Positions 6,811 through 15,025 of a stretch of DNA of 28,938 nucleotides are shown in pieces (position 1 is the first letter of the stretch; each line of letters starts with the position of its first letter). Source of the stretch: CALZIK01 sp046756565 (GTDB lineage Bacteria > Acidobacteriota > Thermoanaerobaculia > Multivoradales > JAHEKO01). A program made the translations under genes and the position numbers. The stretch lies in the NCBI GenBank assembly GCA_046756565.1, contig JBHHWO010000045.1, positions 1 to 28,938 on the forward strand, in the 5' to 3' direction. The notes beneath the pieces are model-generated. The model made no database searches. It had not been told where the DNA came from and saw only the letters and a list, made by a program, of their open reading frames with translations.

Positions 6811-7371
6811 ATGTTCGATATCGGCGTCCCGCGAAACGGCAAGGAAATACGGGAGGAGTGGTCGCGACTCCACGGCGAGATCGCCGCCGCGGTTGACGAA
6901 CTCGACCTCGAGGAGTTCCTGGCTCCGCAGGGAGAGCACTGGTCTCCGGCTCTCCACATTCGGCACCTGGTGACCGCCAACCGAGCGCTGTCGCGGGGCA
7001 TGAGCGCGCCGCGGTTTCTGCTCGCGATCCGCTTCGGGGTCAACCGCAAAGGTTCGCGGTCGTTCGAAGAGGTACGGGATCTCTACCGGGGCGCGCTGGC
7101 TGCGGGCGGTATGGCCACGGGCCCCTACGATCCGTCGCGGCGCTCGCTGGACATGGAGCCCGAGGATCTTCGTGCGCTCGTCATGAAACGGTGGCATGCG
7201 GCCGGATCGGAGCTCGGGCGCGCGATCGATTCGTGGCCCGAGACGGCGCTCGACCGCTATCAGGCAAAGCACCCGCTCCTGGGGACGATGTCGGTACGCG
7301 AGCTTTTGTACTTCACCCTCTACCACAACGCGCATCACGGCCAGCGGATCGTGGAGCGCCGGCCGAGCTGA
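6811..7371 (+). CDS. DinB superfamily protein
   Basis: A 186-residue protein of the DinB/YfiT-like metalloenzyme superfamily. The N-terminal four-helix-bundle signature is HWSPALHIRHLVTANRAL with His52 as first ligand, and the C-terminal signature is TMSVRELLYFTLYHNAHHGQRI with His172 and His175/176. Members bind a divalent metal and include thiol-dependent S-transferases (bacillithiol, mycothiol), so a detoxifying transferase is plausible but unproven. The start at 6811 agrees with the first helix. Divergent from DUF302; followed by an inverted repeat at 7416-7436. Confidence 0.88.
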   Translation: MFDIGVPRNGKEIREEWSRLHGEIAAAVDELDLEEFLAPQGEHWSPALHIRHLVTANRALSRGMSAPRFLLAIRFGVNRKGSRSFEEVRDLYRGALAAGGMATGPYDPSRRSLDMEPEDLRALVMKRWHAAGSELGRAIDSWPETALDRYQAKHPLLGTMSVRELLYFTLYHNAHHGQRIVERRPS

Positions 7372-7415
7372 CTCCGGCGGCGCCGGGTCCCCGCTCTCCG
7401 ATAATTTCTTGTCAG

Positions 7416-7436
7416 ATTTCCGCTCCGAGCGGAAAT
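7416..7436. promoter_or_regulatory. Perfect 10-bp inverted repeat, possible operator
   Basis: ATTTCCGCTC and GAGCGGAAAT are exact reverse complements separated by one base. The near-zero spacer suits a dimeric DNA-binding protein better than an RNA hairpin, although a 9-bp stem with a 3-nt loop is possible. It lies 45 bases after the DinB-like stop and about 44 bases before the small gene at 7480, so it could be an operator for that gene or a weak terminator. No T-run follows. Confidence 0.4.
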
Positions 7437-7479
7437 TAGTAGGTAGAGAAGGGTTCGCGACCCTCGAGGGTTGGTGCAT

Positions 7480-7728
7480 ATGCGCGACGAAACGATCGCA
7501 GGAACCGCTTCACCGGACGCTACGAGCGCTGCGGCGGGTGAAGCGCTCGACAACGCGACGGCGGGACGCGAGGCCGCAGTGGTGCGGGTCCTTTGTGTCA
7601 ACGGCGAGCTCAGCCGCGCGATCATCGGCTACGGCGACACCAGTGACGAGGCCTACCAGAGCGCGGTGACCGAAGCCCGCGCGTTCTGCCGGCACCACGG
7701 CGGTACCCAGAAGATCACCAAGCTGTAG
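7480..7728 (+). CDS. Small hypothetical protein
   Basis: An 82-residue protein from ATG 7480 (in-frame TTG 7471 and GTG 7474 are alternatives; GAGGG at 7465-7469 suits 7480). The first ~30 residues are Ala/Thr/Gly-rich and look disordered. The rest (VVRVLCVNGELSRAIIGYGDTSDEAYQSAV ... ARAFCRHHGGTQKITKL) looks like a small alpha/beta domain with two Cys. I do not recognise the family. It converges on the alpha/beta hydrolase gene 23 bases away. Confidence 0.6.
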   Translation: MRDETIAGTASPDATSAAAGEALDNATAGREAAVVRVLCVNGELSRAIIGYGDTSDEAYQSAVTEARAFCRHHGGTQKITKL

Positions 7729-7751
7729 AACAGCCGATCGCCGGTGAAGTC

Positions 7752-8996
7752 TCAGCGCGGCCGTATGCGGCCGTCCATGTCGGGGATCACGAAGTCGGGA
7801 TCAAAACGGCACGGGCCGCCGAAGACCGGCGCGAGGGCCTCGCAGTTGGTCTGGATGACTTCGACCGTCGGTTGCGGATTCCCGCCGATCCAACCTCGCA
7901 GGGCCTCCCAGGCGCCGACGAGCTCCGCGTTGCTGAACTGGCAGTGCGACGACGTGTCCTCGACCACTACCGCGACGGTGAGGTTCTCGGGCGGCACGAC
8001 CGACGCGTACTCGCTCTGGTTCTCGACGATGACGAGGCCGTCCTTGTCGGTGTGAATCGAGACGATCTTGACGTCGCCCACCTTGCCGTTGGGCGTGTAG
8101 AACTTGTCGAGCCGTTTCGCCTTGCTCTTCTTGGCTTTGAACCGCTCGATATCGGCATTGATCCCGGCGTCACCGTAATCGACGCCATCGTTGCTGGCCC
8201 CCTGCTTGCCCTTCATCTTCTTCCGGTCGTAGACCAGGTCGGCCATGGCGAAGGTGACGTAGAGCATGTTGACCTCGACGAACTCGGCTGGAATGCCGGT
8301 CACCTCCAGGAACTTGTCGAGCCGCTTCTTCTGCTTCTTCTTCGGTTTCTTGCGGTTGAGGCCGAAGCACTTATTGACCGCCTTGACGACGTCCCCGTCG
8401 GTGAGCGTCGAGTTCTTCTCGAGTCCCTTGGGTCCGCCCGGGATGCGCGCCTTTTTGACGTCGCAGACCGCGTCGTAGACCAGTCGCAGGTCGAGTCCGC
8501 CGTCCCAGTTGCGACTTCCGGCCATCGCGCCGCACAGCGTCAGGGCGCCGGTGACGTCGCCCAGATTGGCCTTTTCCAGTGCCGACGCGGTCACGATGCC
8601 ACCCAGGGACGCGCCGGTCACAATCACCTGATTGGGCACTCCGAACTCGTCCTCGAATGCCGTCACCATCTGTTCGAGATCGACGTTGGTCTTGAACAGC
8701 GCCCAGCCGCTCTGCGAGTAGCTCGAGGCGGCCACCGCAATGTTAAACGGCGCCGCGAGTTGCACGATGCGCGAGATGTCCTCCGCATCGGCCGAGACCG
8801 GACCGGGTGGGTCGAGCGAGAAGCCATGGTTCCAGATCGCCAGATCGCCGTTCCAGGCGTCGGGCACTACGAACACATAGTGGGCGCCGCTTGCCGTCTG
8901 CCCGTTGGAGACGGTCTGCGACACCGCCGGCATGACCGCGCCGAGAGCCAGAGCGGCGGCGGTTAAGAGAATGCGCGAGCGACGACCTGTGTTCAT
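7752..8996 (-). CDS. Exported alpha/beta hydrolase (esterase/peptidase-like)
   Basis: A 414-residue secreted hydrolase. A signal peptide (RRSRILLTAAALALGAVMPAVS) ends near residue 26. The nucleophile elbow is VTGASLGGI with Ser130, in the GxSxG form. A plausible acid is Asp319 in TDKDGLVIVE and a plausible base His351 in TSSHCQFS, spaced as in alpha/beta hydrolases. Between nucleophile and acid there is a large insertion (about 200-305) with lysine-rich segments (KKPKKKQKKRLDKF and KSKAKRLDKF), so KRLDKF occurs twice. Substrate unknown. It follows the MATE gene in the same direction with 91 bases between; co-transcription is possible but not shown. Confidence 0.85.
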   Translation of the reverse strand: MNTGRRSRILLTAAALALGAVMPAVSQTVSNGQTASGAHYVFVVPDAWNGDLAIWNHGFSLDPPGPVSADAEDISRIVQLAAPFNIAVAASSYSQSGWALFKTNVDLEQMVTAFEDEFGVPNQVIVTGASLGGIVTASALEKANLGDVTGALTLCGAMAGSRNWDGGLDLRLVYDAVCDVKKARIPGGPKGLEKNSTLTDGDVVKAVNKCFGLNRKKPKKKQKKRLDKFLEVTGIPAEFVEVNMLYVTFAMADLVYDRKKMKGKQGASNDGVDYGDAGINADIERFKAKKSKAKRLDKFYTPNGKVGDVKIVSIHTDKDGLVIVENQSEYASVVPPENLTVAVVVEDTSSHCQFSNAELVGAWEALRGWIGGNPQPTVEVIQTNCEALAPVFGGPCRFDPDFVIPDMDGRIRPR

Positions 8997-9087
8997 AGCG
9001 GCCTCCCGGAGAAACCAAGATTCGTGCTTGGAGTCGAGCGATTGTAACCGGAGAGAGCCGGGGATCGGAAATCGCCGCGCGCTGGGC

Positions 9088-10401
9088 TCATGCCGGCTCT
9101 TCGAGCGCCCGGTCGGCCAGGAAGAACGCCAGAGTCCGCGCGACCATGAATCCCACCATCGACAGCCACAGGAGATGATTGCTGCGGGCGTAGAGAGCCC
9201 ACACCGACATCGGCAGGAACACCACGAGGGTGGAGAAGAGCATGGCGTTGCGAAGCGCCGGCCCTCTGGTGAGGCCCAGAAAGAGGCCGTCGTAGATGTA
9301 GGCCAGGGCGCCGAAGAGCAGCGCCGGCGTCAGCCAGGGAGAGTAGCGGGCGGCAACGGCGAGCGTCGGCGCGTGGCTGGTGAGGACGCCGAGAAGAGGC
9401 TCGGGGAAGAGCAGCATCGGCACGATCACCGGCAGCGACAGGGCGACGCCGCCCTTGAGCGCCATCTTGCGGAGCCTGCCGAGACCGGGTCGGTCGGCCC
9501 CGCCCTGGAGCTTGCCGGCCAGGGTCTCGGTTGCAAAGGCGGCGCCGTCGATCATGTACGCGGCCAGAGCCTGGATACGAGCCAGGACCGTGTTCGCCGC
9601 GAGGATGACGGTCCCCAGAATGGCGCTGAAGTTGAGGAAGATCGCAAAGGCCGAGACCAGCGCGACGGTGCGGATCAGGATGTCGCGGTTGAGCGCCAGG
9701 AGATCACGCAGTTTACGGAGGTCGAGGAGGCCTCTGAGGTCGACGCGGAACCGAGGGATCTCCGGCAGCAGGAGCACGACCGCCACCGCCAGCATTGCGT
9801 ACTGGCTGAGCGCGGTGGCCAGCCCGGCGCCGTAGGCGGCGAGCCCCATGCGCATGATGAACACATAGTCGAGCGCGATGTTGGCCAGGTTGCCGACCAG
9901 AGTCATCACCAGGACGTGGTCGCTCCGCTCCCGGCCGAGATACCAGCCCAGAAAGACGAAGTTGGCAAGGGTCGCCGGTGCGCCCAGGATTCGAGCCCGG
10001 AAGTAGAGTCGTCCTTCCATCTCGACCTCGGGCGCGCCCGACAGAAGCGAGAAGCCGGCGCCCTCGAGCAGCCGCTGGAGAAGCAGGACCAGAGCCGCAA
10101 AGGCCAGAGCGGTGACCAGGCCGCGGAGCAGGACGCTCTCGAGCTCCCGCCGATCACCGGCGCCGTGTGCTTGCGCCGTGAGGCCGGTCGTGCTCATCCT
10201 CAGGAAGCCGAAGCTCCAGTACACGTACTCGAACAGAATCGCCGCGAGACCGACGCCGGCCAGGAACCGGATGTCCTCGAGATGCCCGAGCATCGCGGTG
10301 TCGACCAGCGAGGCCAGGGGTACGGTCAGATTCGACAGAATGTTGATTCCGGCAAGGCGCCAGAAGCGGTGGCGGAGGTCGGTGAGTCGAGCCGCTGTCA
10401 T
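9088..10401 (-). CDS. MATE family efflux transporter, DinF-like
   Basis: A 437-residue integral membrane protein with about twelve helices, the normal MATE length. The start (LAGINILSNLTVPLASLVDTAMLGHL) is the characteristic DinF/NorM first helix with PLASLVDTAMLG, and the second half has the matching RTVALVSAFAIFLNFSAILG. It exports organic cations or drugs using a proton or sodium gradient. ATG 10401 is chosen because it precedes the first helix; the much longer open frame upstream is antisense to the M48 protease. Divergent from the M48 gene across 144 bases. Confidence 0.93.
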   Translation of the reverse strand: MTAARLTDLRHRFWRLAGINILSNLTVPLASLVDTAMLGHLEDIRFLAGVGLAAILFEYVYWSFGFLRMSTTGLTAQAHGAGDRRELESVLLRGLVTALAFAALVLLLQRLLEGAGFSLLSGAPEVEMEGRLYFRARILGAPATLANFVFLGWYLGRERSDHVLVMTLVGNLANIALDYVFIMRMGLAAYGAGLATALSQYAMLAVAVVLLLPEIPRFRVDLRGLLDLRKLRDLLALNRDILIRTVALVSAFAIFLNFSAILGTVILAANTVLARIQALAAYMIDGAAFATETLAGKLQGGADRPGLGRLRKMALKGGVALSLPVIVPMLLFPEPLLGVLTSHAPTLAVAARYSPWLTPALLFGALAYIYDGLFLGLTRGPALRNAMLFSTLVVFLPMSVWALYARSNHLLWLSMVGFMVARTLAFFLADRALEEPA

Positions 10402-10545
10402 TGCATCGGGCCTTACGGTCGCCGCTACGGCTTGGCGACCCGCGCGGCTAGAATGGCGTGCGCGAGGGCGCGCGAACCATATCCGATATTTCGCTATTCG
10501 GTAGCTCTGGAGATTGGGCCCGAAGGCCCGGGAAGGAAGGGTCGA

Positions 10546-11997
10546 ATGAGGAAGTCGACGATTGGAGGGATCGCCTGGCGGCTCTCGGCGGTGGCTGTGC
10601 TTCTTGTCGCCATCGGCTGCGCGGTCAACCCGGCGACCGGTGAGCGACAGCTCATGCTGATCTCCGAAGAGCAGGAGATCGCGATGGGCAAGGAGGCCCA
10701 CGGCCAGATTCTTGCCTCGATGGGCGTCTACCAGGATGACCAGACCCAGGCCTACGTGGCCGCCATAGGGCAGCAGCTGGCCGCGCTCTCCGAGCGTCCC
10801 AACTTGCCGTGGACGTTTACGGTGATCGACGATCCGATCGTCAACGCGTTCGCGCTGCCGGGGGGTTACATCTATGTCACCCGTGGAATCATGACTCATC
10901 TTTCGAGCGAGGCCGAGCTGGTCTCGGTGCTCGGGCACGAGATCGGCCATGTGACGGGCCGGCATGGCGCCAATCGGATGAGCAAGGCACAGCTCGCGTC
11001 GATCGGCCTCGGCGTGGGCATGATCGCCTCGCCCAAGTTCGCGCGGTTCGGCGACCTCGCTCAGCAGGGCGTGGGTCTGCTGTTTCTCAAATACTCGCGC
11101 GACGACGAGCGCCAGGCCGACGACCTGGGAGTCCGCTACACCGTCAATGGCGGCTGGGACGTACGCGAGATGCCGGCGGTGTTCGGGGTGTTGAAGAACG
11201 TGAGCCAGCTGTCGGGCGCCGGACGGCTGCCGAACTGGCTCTCGACCCATCCCGACCCGGACAACCGAGCGCGGCGCATCAACGAGCAGATCGGGCAGCT
11301 CGGACGGGACTTCACCAACGCCAAGCGCAACCGCCCGACCTACTTCGACCGTCTCGACGGCATGGTGTTCGGTGCCGATCCTCGGCAAGGGTATTTCGAA
11401 GAGAGGACGTTCTTCCACCCGGAGTTGGCGTTCAAGCTGGTCTTTCCGGAGGGCTGGTCCACCCAGAATCAGACCCAGGCGGTGGTCGGGCAGAGCCAGG
11501 AGCAGGACGCGATCGTGGCGCTGACGCTGGAGTCGGAGGCCGACCTGCAGGCCGCAGCAAAGGCATTCCTCTCACAGGAGGGGCTCGAGGCTGGCCGAAC
11601 CCAGAGCGGTCGGATCCACGGCTTCCCGGCCGTCAAGGCCGAGTTCAAGGTGCCGCGAGAGGAGAACTCGATCTACGGGCAGGTCGGCTTCGTGCGCTAC
11701 AAGGACAACACCTACCGGCTTCTCGGCTACACCCTGGAGAGCAAGTGGTCGACCTACGGGAAACCGATCGCCAACTTCATCGGCAGCTTCGACAAGGTGA
11801 CCGACAGGCGGGTGCTGAGCGTCCAGCCGGCGCGGGTCAAGGTCGTACAACTGCGCCGCGATACGCCGTTCGCCGAGTTCGCCCGGCGCTATCCATCACC
11901 GAGCGTCAAACCCGAGCTTCTGGCCCTCATCAACCACACCACCCCCGAGGGGGTCGTGCCGGCGGGAGACGCCAAGCAGGTGGTCGGGGGTAGGTAG
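10546..11997 (+). CDS. M48 family metalloprotease, lipoprotein
   Basis: A 483-residue zinc protease. The N-terminus is a lipoprotein signal with lipobox VAIGC and Cys25, so it is lipid-anchored outside the cytoplasm. The M48 core follows: NAFALPGGYIYVTRGI, zinc motif HEIGH 131-135, and the third ligand Glu188 in RDDERQADDLGV. A WLSTHPDPDNRARRI motif completes the YfgC/BepA-like type, which takes part in outer-membrane protein quality control in other bacteria. The C-terminal ~170 residues form an additional domain ending in a LysM-like segment (RRDTPFAEFARRY ... LLALIN). GGAAGGAAGG just upstream supports ATG 10546. The open frame from 8905 to here is a shadow of the minus-strand genes. Confidence 0.95.
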   Translation: MRKSTIGGIAWRLSAVAVLLVAIGCAVNPATGERQLMLISEEQEIAMGKEAHGQILASMGVYQDDQTQAYVAAIGQQLAALSERPNLPWTFTVIDDPIVNAFALPGGYIYVTRGIMTHLSSEAELVSVLGHEIGHVTGRHGANRMSKAQLASIGLGVGMIASPKFARFGDLAQQGVGLLFLKYSRDDERQADDLGVRYTVNGGWDVREMPAVFGVLKNVSQLSGAGRLPNWLSTHPDPDNRARRINEQIGQLGRDFTNAKRNRPTYFDRLDGMVFGADPRQGYFEERTFFHPELAFKLVFPEGWSTQNQTQAVVGQSQEQDAIVALTLESEADLQAAAKAFLSQEGLEAGRTQSGRIHGFPAVKAEFKVPREENSIYGQVGFVRYKDNTYRLLGYTLESKWSTYGKPIANFIGSFDKVTDRRVLSVQPARVKVVQLRRDTPFAEFARRYPSPSVKPELLALINHTTPEGVVPAGDAKQVVGGR

Positions 11998-12003
11998 AAA
12001 TCT

Positions 12004-12046
12004 CTCGTTGGGACGCCTCCACTAGTAGGGCTACAAGCGCAACGAG
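12004..12046 (+). terminator. Stem-loop after M48 gene, possible terminator
   Basis: CTCGTTG (12004-12010) and CAACGAG (12040-12046) pair perfectly, and the 29-nt intervening segment can form a weaker inner stem (GCC/GGC). It starts seven bases after the M48 stop. There is no T-run after it, so intrinsic termination is uncertain. The ACTAG here is not part of the inverted-repeat elements seen elsewhere. Confidence 0.3.
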
Positions 12047-12133
12047 GCACGTCTATGCTGCAAGTCCGATAAGGCGACTTCTGGGACGTTCCCCTCACCT
12101 GGCTACTCGCTGCCCTTCCTAGCCACCACCTTC

Positions 12134-12184
12134 TTGACTGTCCGGATCACCAGACGTAAGCTTCAACATAAGCAAGTTCAACAT
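12134..12184 (+). promoter_or_regulatory. Candidate promoter and operator-like direct repeats of the MGS/PfkB cassette
   Basis: TTGACT (12134-12139), a 17-base spacer and TAAGCT (12157-12162) make a plausible though imperfect sigma-70-type promoter. Directly over and after the -10, TTCAACAT occurs twice (12162-12169 and 12177-12184), 15 bases apart, as a regulator site might. The region 11998-12229 holds no convincing gene and is visibly richer in A and T than the flanks. Confidence 0.35.
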
Positions 12185-12229
12185 CGTACTTCCCATACGC
12201 CGAGCACTTTCGGAGGGCAGCGCCTCACT

Positions 12230-13297
12230 ATGTTAGGCGAGGATCAGCCGGGCCAAGACGCCAAGACGATCATCGGCGTCCTTGCCAGTCACGACAGCGT
12301 CGAGAAGAACTCAGCCCTAGCAGGCATTCTGAACTTCGGAGCCTCCGACCCGGAAGTGAGCGAACGGCTTCGAAGGTTTCGTTTCCTCTTTACTGGCGGC
12401 ACCTTCGGACGACTTTTTTTGGATCGTCCTGTCTCAGGGTCGGAAGCCGATGAACGAAGTCTAGCCCTGACACCCGAGACCCGCGACTTCCTTCGCCGAG
12501 AATGTGGCGTCATTCGCTTACCTGGCAGTTCAGCCGGCGGCGTCACCATTCTCGCCCATCTCCTCACGACCAGACGAGTGAGTCTTCTCTGGCCCTTTCT
12601 CACACCTCTTACGTCCCATCTTCTAGTGCCCGAGAATCTGGCCTTGCTCCGGCTCGCGGACCAATGGAGGGCCAAGAAACTTATGAACACAGGCTCCGTC
12701 GCGGAATGGCTCCGTGTTGAAGCCCCTCGAGACGCACAGCTGAATCCTCAATCACTCCCGCTGCACCTGGAACTGCCGGGGAGTGGCCTTTCGGAAAAGA
12801 CCGAACTAGACAAGTCTCTGAACTGGGTCCTTTCTCCTCCTCCCAAGTCGATGGTCGAGGAAGACGACCTTGGACTGAACTCAACGGCCTCCGCGTTCGA
12901 GAAGAAGAAGACGATCGTCGCACTGATCTCGCATGACGAAATGAAGACGCGGATGCTCGATTTCGTCGTCGACTACGAGCGGGACCTCAGTGAGTTTGGT
13001 GCGATCTTGACAACCGGAACCACCGGCAAGCTCGTCCAAGACGCCGCTCCACTCCTCTCGCGACTCATCTACAGGTACCACTCCGGGCCGAAGGGCGGAG
13101 ACATTGAGATTGCCACCGAAATCCTTTATGGAGGATGCCAGGTGGTCATATTCTTCGTCGATCCTCTCCGACCACATCCTCATACCGATGACATCCGCGT
13201 AATCTTCGGCGCCTGCATGATCCAGGACCACGTAAGAATGCTCTCTAATGAGGTCCAGGCTCGAGACTGGATGGATCGCGTCGTGAGAGGAACCTGA
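12230..13297 (+). CDS. Tandem methylglyoxal-synthase-domain protein, second domain catalytically complete
   Basis: From ATG 12230 the protein has 355 residues and two MGS-like domains. Domain 2 (about 226-352) matches MgsA closely: ALISHDEMK (His235), TTGTTGKL (phosphate loop 261-268), SGPKGGD (Asp291), IFFVDPLRPHPHTDD (His318, Asp321). These are the positions of the catalytic and phosphate-binding residues of E. coli MgsA, which makes methylglyoxal from dihydroxyacetone phosphate. Domain 1 (about 11-165) has the same order (ASHDSVEKN, TGGTFGRL, PGSSAGGV, PLTSHLLVPENLALLRLAD) but the GGD Asp is Val and the PHxxD residues are Leu and Glu, so it is probably catalytically dead and may bind a ligand. 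GGAGGG about 13 bases upstream supports 12230; TTG 12134 is unlikely. It is followed 3 nt later by the PfkB-like gene. Base composition is unlike its neighbours. Confidence 0.85.
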   Translation: MLGEDQPGQDAKTIIGVLASHDSVEKNSALAGILNFGASDPEVSERLRRFRFLFTGGTFGRLFLDRPVSGSEADERSLALTPETRDFLRRECGVIRLPGSSAGGVTILAHLLTTRRVSLLWPFLTPLTSHLLVPENLALLRLADQWRAKKLMNTGSVAEWLRVEAPRDAQLNPQSLPLHLELPGSGLSEKTELDKSLNWVLSPPPKSMVEEDDLGLNSTASAFEKKKTIVALISHDEMKTRMLDFVVDYERDLSEFGAILTTGTTGKLVQDAAPLLSRLIYRYHSGPKGGDIEIATEILYGGCQVVIFFVDPLRPHPHTDDIRVIFGACMIQDHVRMLSNEVQARDWMDRVVRGT

Positions 13298-13300
13298 GCC

Positions 13301-15025
13301 ATGAAGAAGGTAGTCTGGGTCTTTGGCAATGCCGTACAGGATGTAACGGTCAGCGTCAATCTCGATACCTTCACGCATGGAGAATCTGACGCCTTCGACG
13401 ACTTGCGTCTTGAGGAAACCCCGATTGCCCGAAAGGGTTTGATCCTCACTACACAGATGGGGACCACCGAATTCGGCGTCGAGCTCAAACTCGACGAAGG
13501 CGCCCTCGATCAAGCTCAGATCAAGAAAACGGTCCTTCCCGACGGGGAGTACGCCTTTCATCCCGGGCAAAAGTACCCGTTGCTCGGGAAGATCGAAGAG
13601 CTAGCTGACAAACCTCGCTGGCGGCGAAAGGGCTTCGCGGTTCCCTGCGAAGACATTCTTTGGGGTGGAGGAGGCATCAACGTGTGCCGGTTCTTGAGAG
13701 CGCTAGCGCCTTCCAACCAGGATCTGCCCCTGAGGTACACGGACTATGCGATGAGCCGTCGGCTTCATATCATGCTCCAGCAATTCGAAAACGAGATCAG
13801 AAATGCGTTCCCCCGGAGGTCTGGAGCGGCACTGCGCTGGGGTCGGGCAAGGCACCGTGTCGCCCGCTTAATGAAAACCGATCCCCGTAGGGCAGAGCTT
13901 CTGACTCACAATCTCGCAGGTATCTTCGCGAGATTCTCCCCAGGTCATTCTCTCGAGGTCTTCTTGGCTTCTCTCGGGGTCGAGTCGGCTCTGTTCCGCC
14001 CAGCCGACCCCTCGTTTCGCCGCAATTGGGTAATCAGTGGCTTCACGAGCCCAGGGAAGACCGTCACCGACAAGATCATCTTCAGAGGAAAGACTCCTTC
14101 AGAAACAAAGCTGAAGGTCCGGGCGGCTCAACTGGAGGCATTCGTCGACGATCAGCATGGGGAGGTCGGTGCAATCGTCTTGAACTCCCTGAAAGACAAG
14201 CTGCTCTTCAAGGCCGCCTACCGTCTTCTCACCAAAAAGCTGGAAACTGATCCCAAGTTCCTCGGCGTCCTGGCGATGACGGAGTCGATGCAGCAGTTTC
14301 TTCCATGGATGATTGGCGAAGCCGAGAGGAACCACAAGCCCAAGAGGAACCCGAATGATCCACCCCACCCACACTTTCCGGGTTTCATCCTGGTCTTCAA
14401 CGACAGCGAAGCGGTTTCGTTCGCTCGAGCCTTGGGAGGACGAGTTCCGCCCTTGCTGCGCGGAGAAGGGGATCTTCCGAACGTCAAGCACTTTGCGAAG
14501 TTCATCGAGGTCGTGCGGAGCCGTTTCTGGCCCCAGACGCCACGGATTTACGTGACTGTAGGGTCACGAGGCAGCCTGGGTTTCGAACCGTTCACGAACA
14601 GCATCATCCACGTTTCCTACTACAGCCGGCGTGACGACACCTTGTTTGATACCAACGCGTGTGGCGACGCATACTGCGCGGCAGTGACCTTGCTCGAGTG
14701 GACGGCCCGAAATGTCGACCAGTCGCCGACTCCCGTGCAAGAAGGAATGGCGGAGGAGATGCAATACTTCATGGCAGTAGCGACTGCCTCCGCCTACTGC
14801 AAGGCACGTAACCGCAGGGGGCGACTCGATTCGGAGACCGTAGGCGAACTTCTGCGCGAGAGCTATCTTGGTGTCGGCGTTGCCGGCATCTTGGGCGTAG
14901 GTAACTGGGAGGACTGGGTCGAGGAAGACGGCCGAGCGCGCCGGCCTCCAGTGGGCACGTTCCGTGGCGTCAGTACGCCACTGAAGGCGTTCTTCGAAGG
15001 GCGGTTGAGTGAGGAGGAAGACTAG
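13301..15025 (+). CDS. Large divergent PfkB/ribokinase-like sugar kinase
   Basis: A 574-residue protein, far longer than the ~300-350 of typical PfkB kinases, with the fold's landmarks in order: N-terminal strand VVWVFGNAVQDVTVSVN; WGGGGINVCRFLRAL at 121-135 (the GGxxxN motif); ILVFNDSEAVSFA (the N-x-x-E segment, ~367-379); IYVTVGSRGSLGF (ATP-site strand); and DTNACGDAYCAAV from 450, corresponding to DTxGAGD with Asp456 as catalytic base. Two changes in that anion-hole motif (Gly to Ala, Ala to Cys) and long insertions mark it as divergent. Expected activity is phosphorylation of a sugar, nucleoside or related alcohol; the substrate is unknown. It lies 3 nt after the tandem-MGS gene, so translation is probably coupled. 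29 of its first 60 bases are G or C, low for this window, suggesting horizontal acquisition with its partner. Confidence 0.82.
   Translation: MKKVVWVFGNAVQDVTVSVNLDTFTHGESDAFDDLRLEETPIARKGLILTTQMGTTEFGVELKLDEGALDQAQIKKTVLPDGEYAFHPGQKYPLLGKIEELADKPRWRRKGFAVPCEDILWGGGGINVCRFLRALAPSNQDLPLRYTDYAMSRRLHIMLQQFENEIRNAFPRRSGAALRWGRARHRVARLMKTDPRRAELLTHNLAGIFARFSPGHSLEVFLASLGVESALFRPADPSFRRNWVISGFTSPGKTVTDKIIFRGKTPSETKLKVRAAQLEAFVDDQHGEVGAIVLNSLKDKLLFKAAYRLLTKKLETDPKFLGVLAMTESMQQFLPWMIGEAERNHKPKRNPNDPPHPHFPGFILVFNDSEAVSFARALGGRVPPLLRGEGDLPNVKHFAKFIEVVRSRFWPQTPRIYVTVGSRGSLGFEPFTNSIIHVSYYSRRDDTLFDTNACGDAYCAAVTLLEWTARNVDQSPTPVQEGMAEEMQYFMAVATASAYCKARNRRGRLDSETVGELLRESYLGVGVAGILGVGNWEDWVEEDGRARRPPVGTFRGVSTPLKAFFEGRLSEEED

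Noticed and set aside
8905..10545. Long plus-strand N-terminal extension of the M48 protease
   Set aside because: It is antisense to the hydrolase and MATE genes, with a low-complexity Arg/Gln/Glu-rich translation; the lipoprotein signal at 10546 sets the true start.
12017..12046. CACTAG near the M48 stop as another copy of the CTAG-ended elements
   Set aside because: No matching partner repeat at ~165 bases on either side, and the upstream side is M48 coding sequence.
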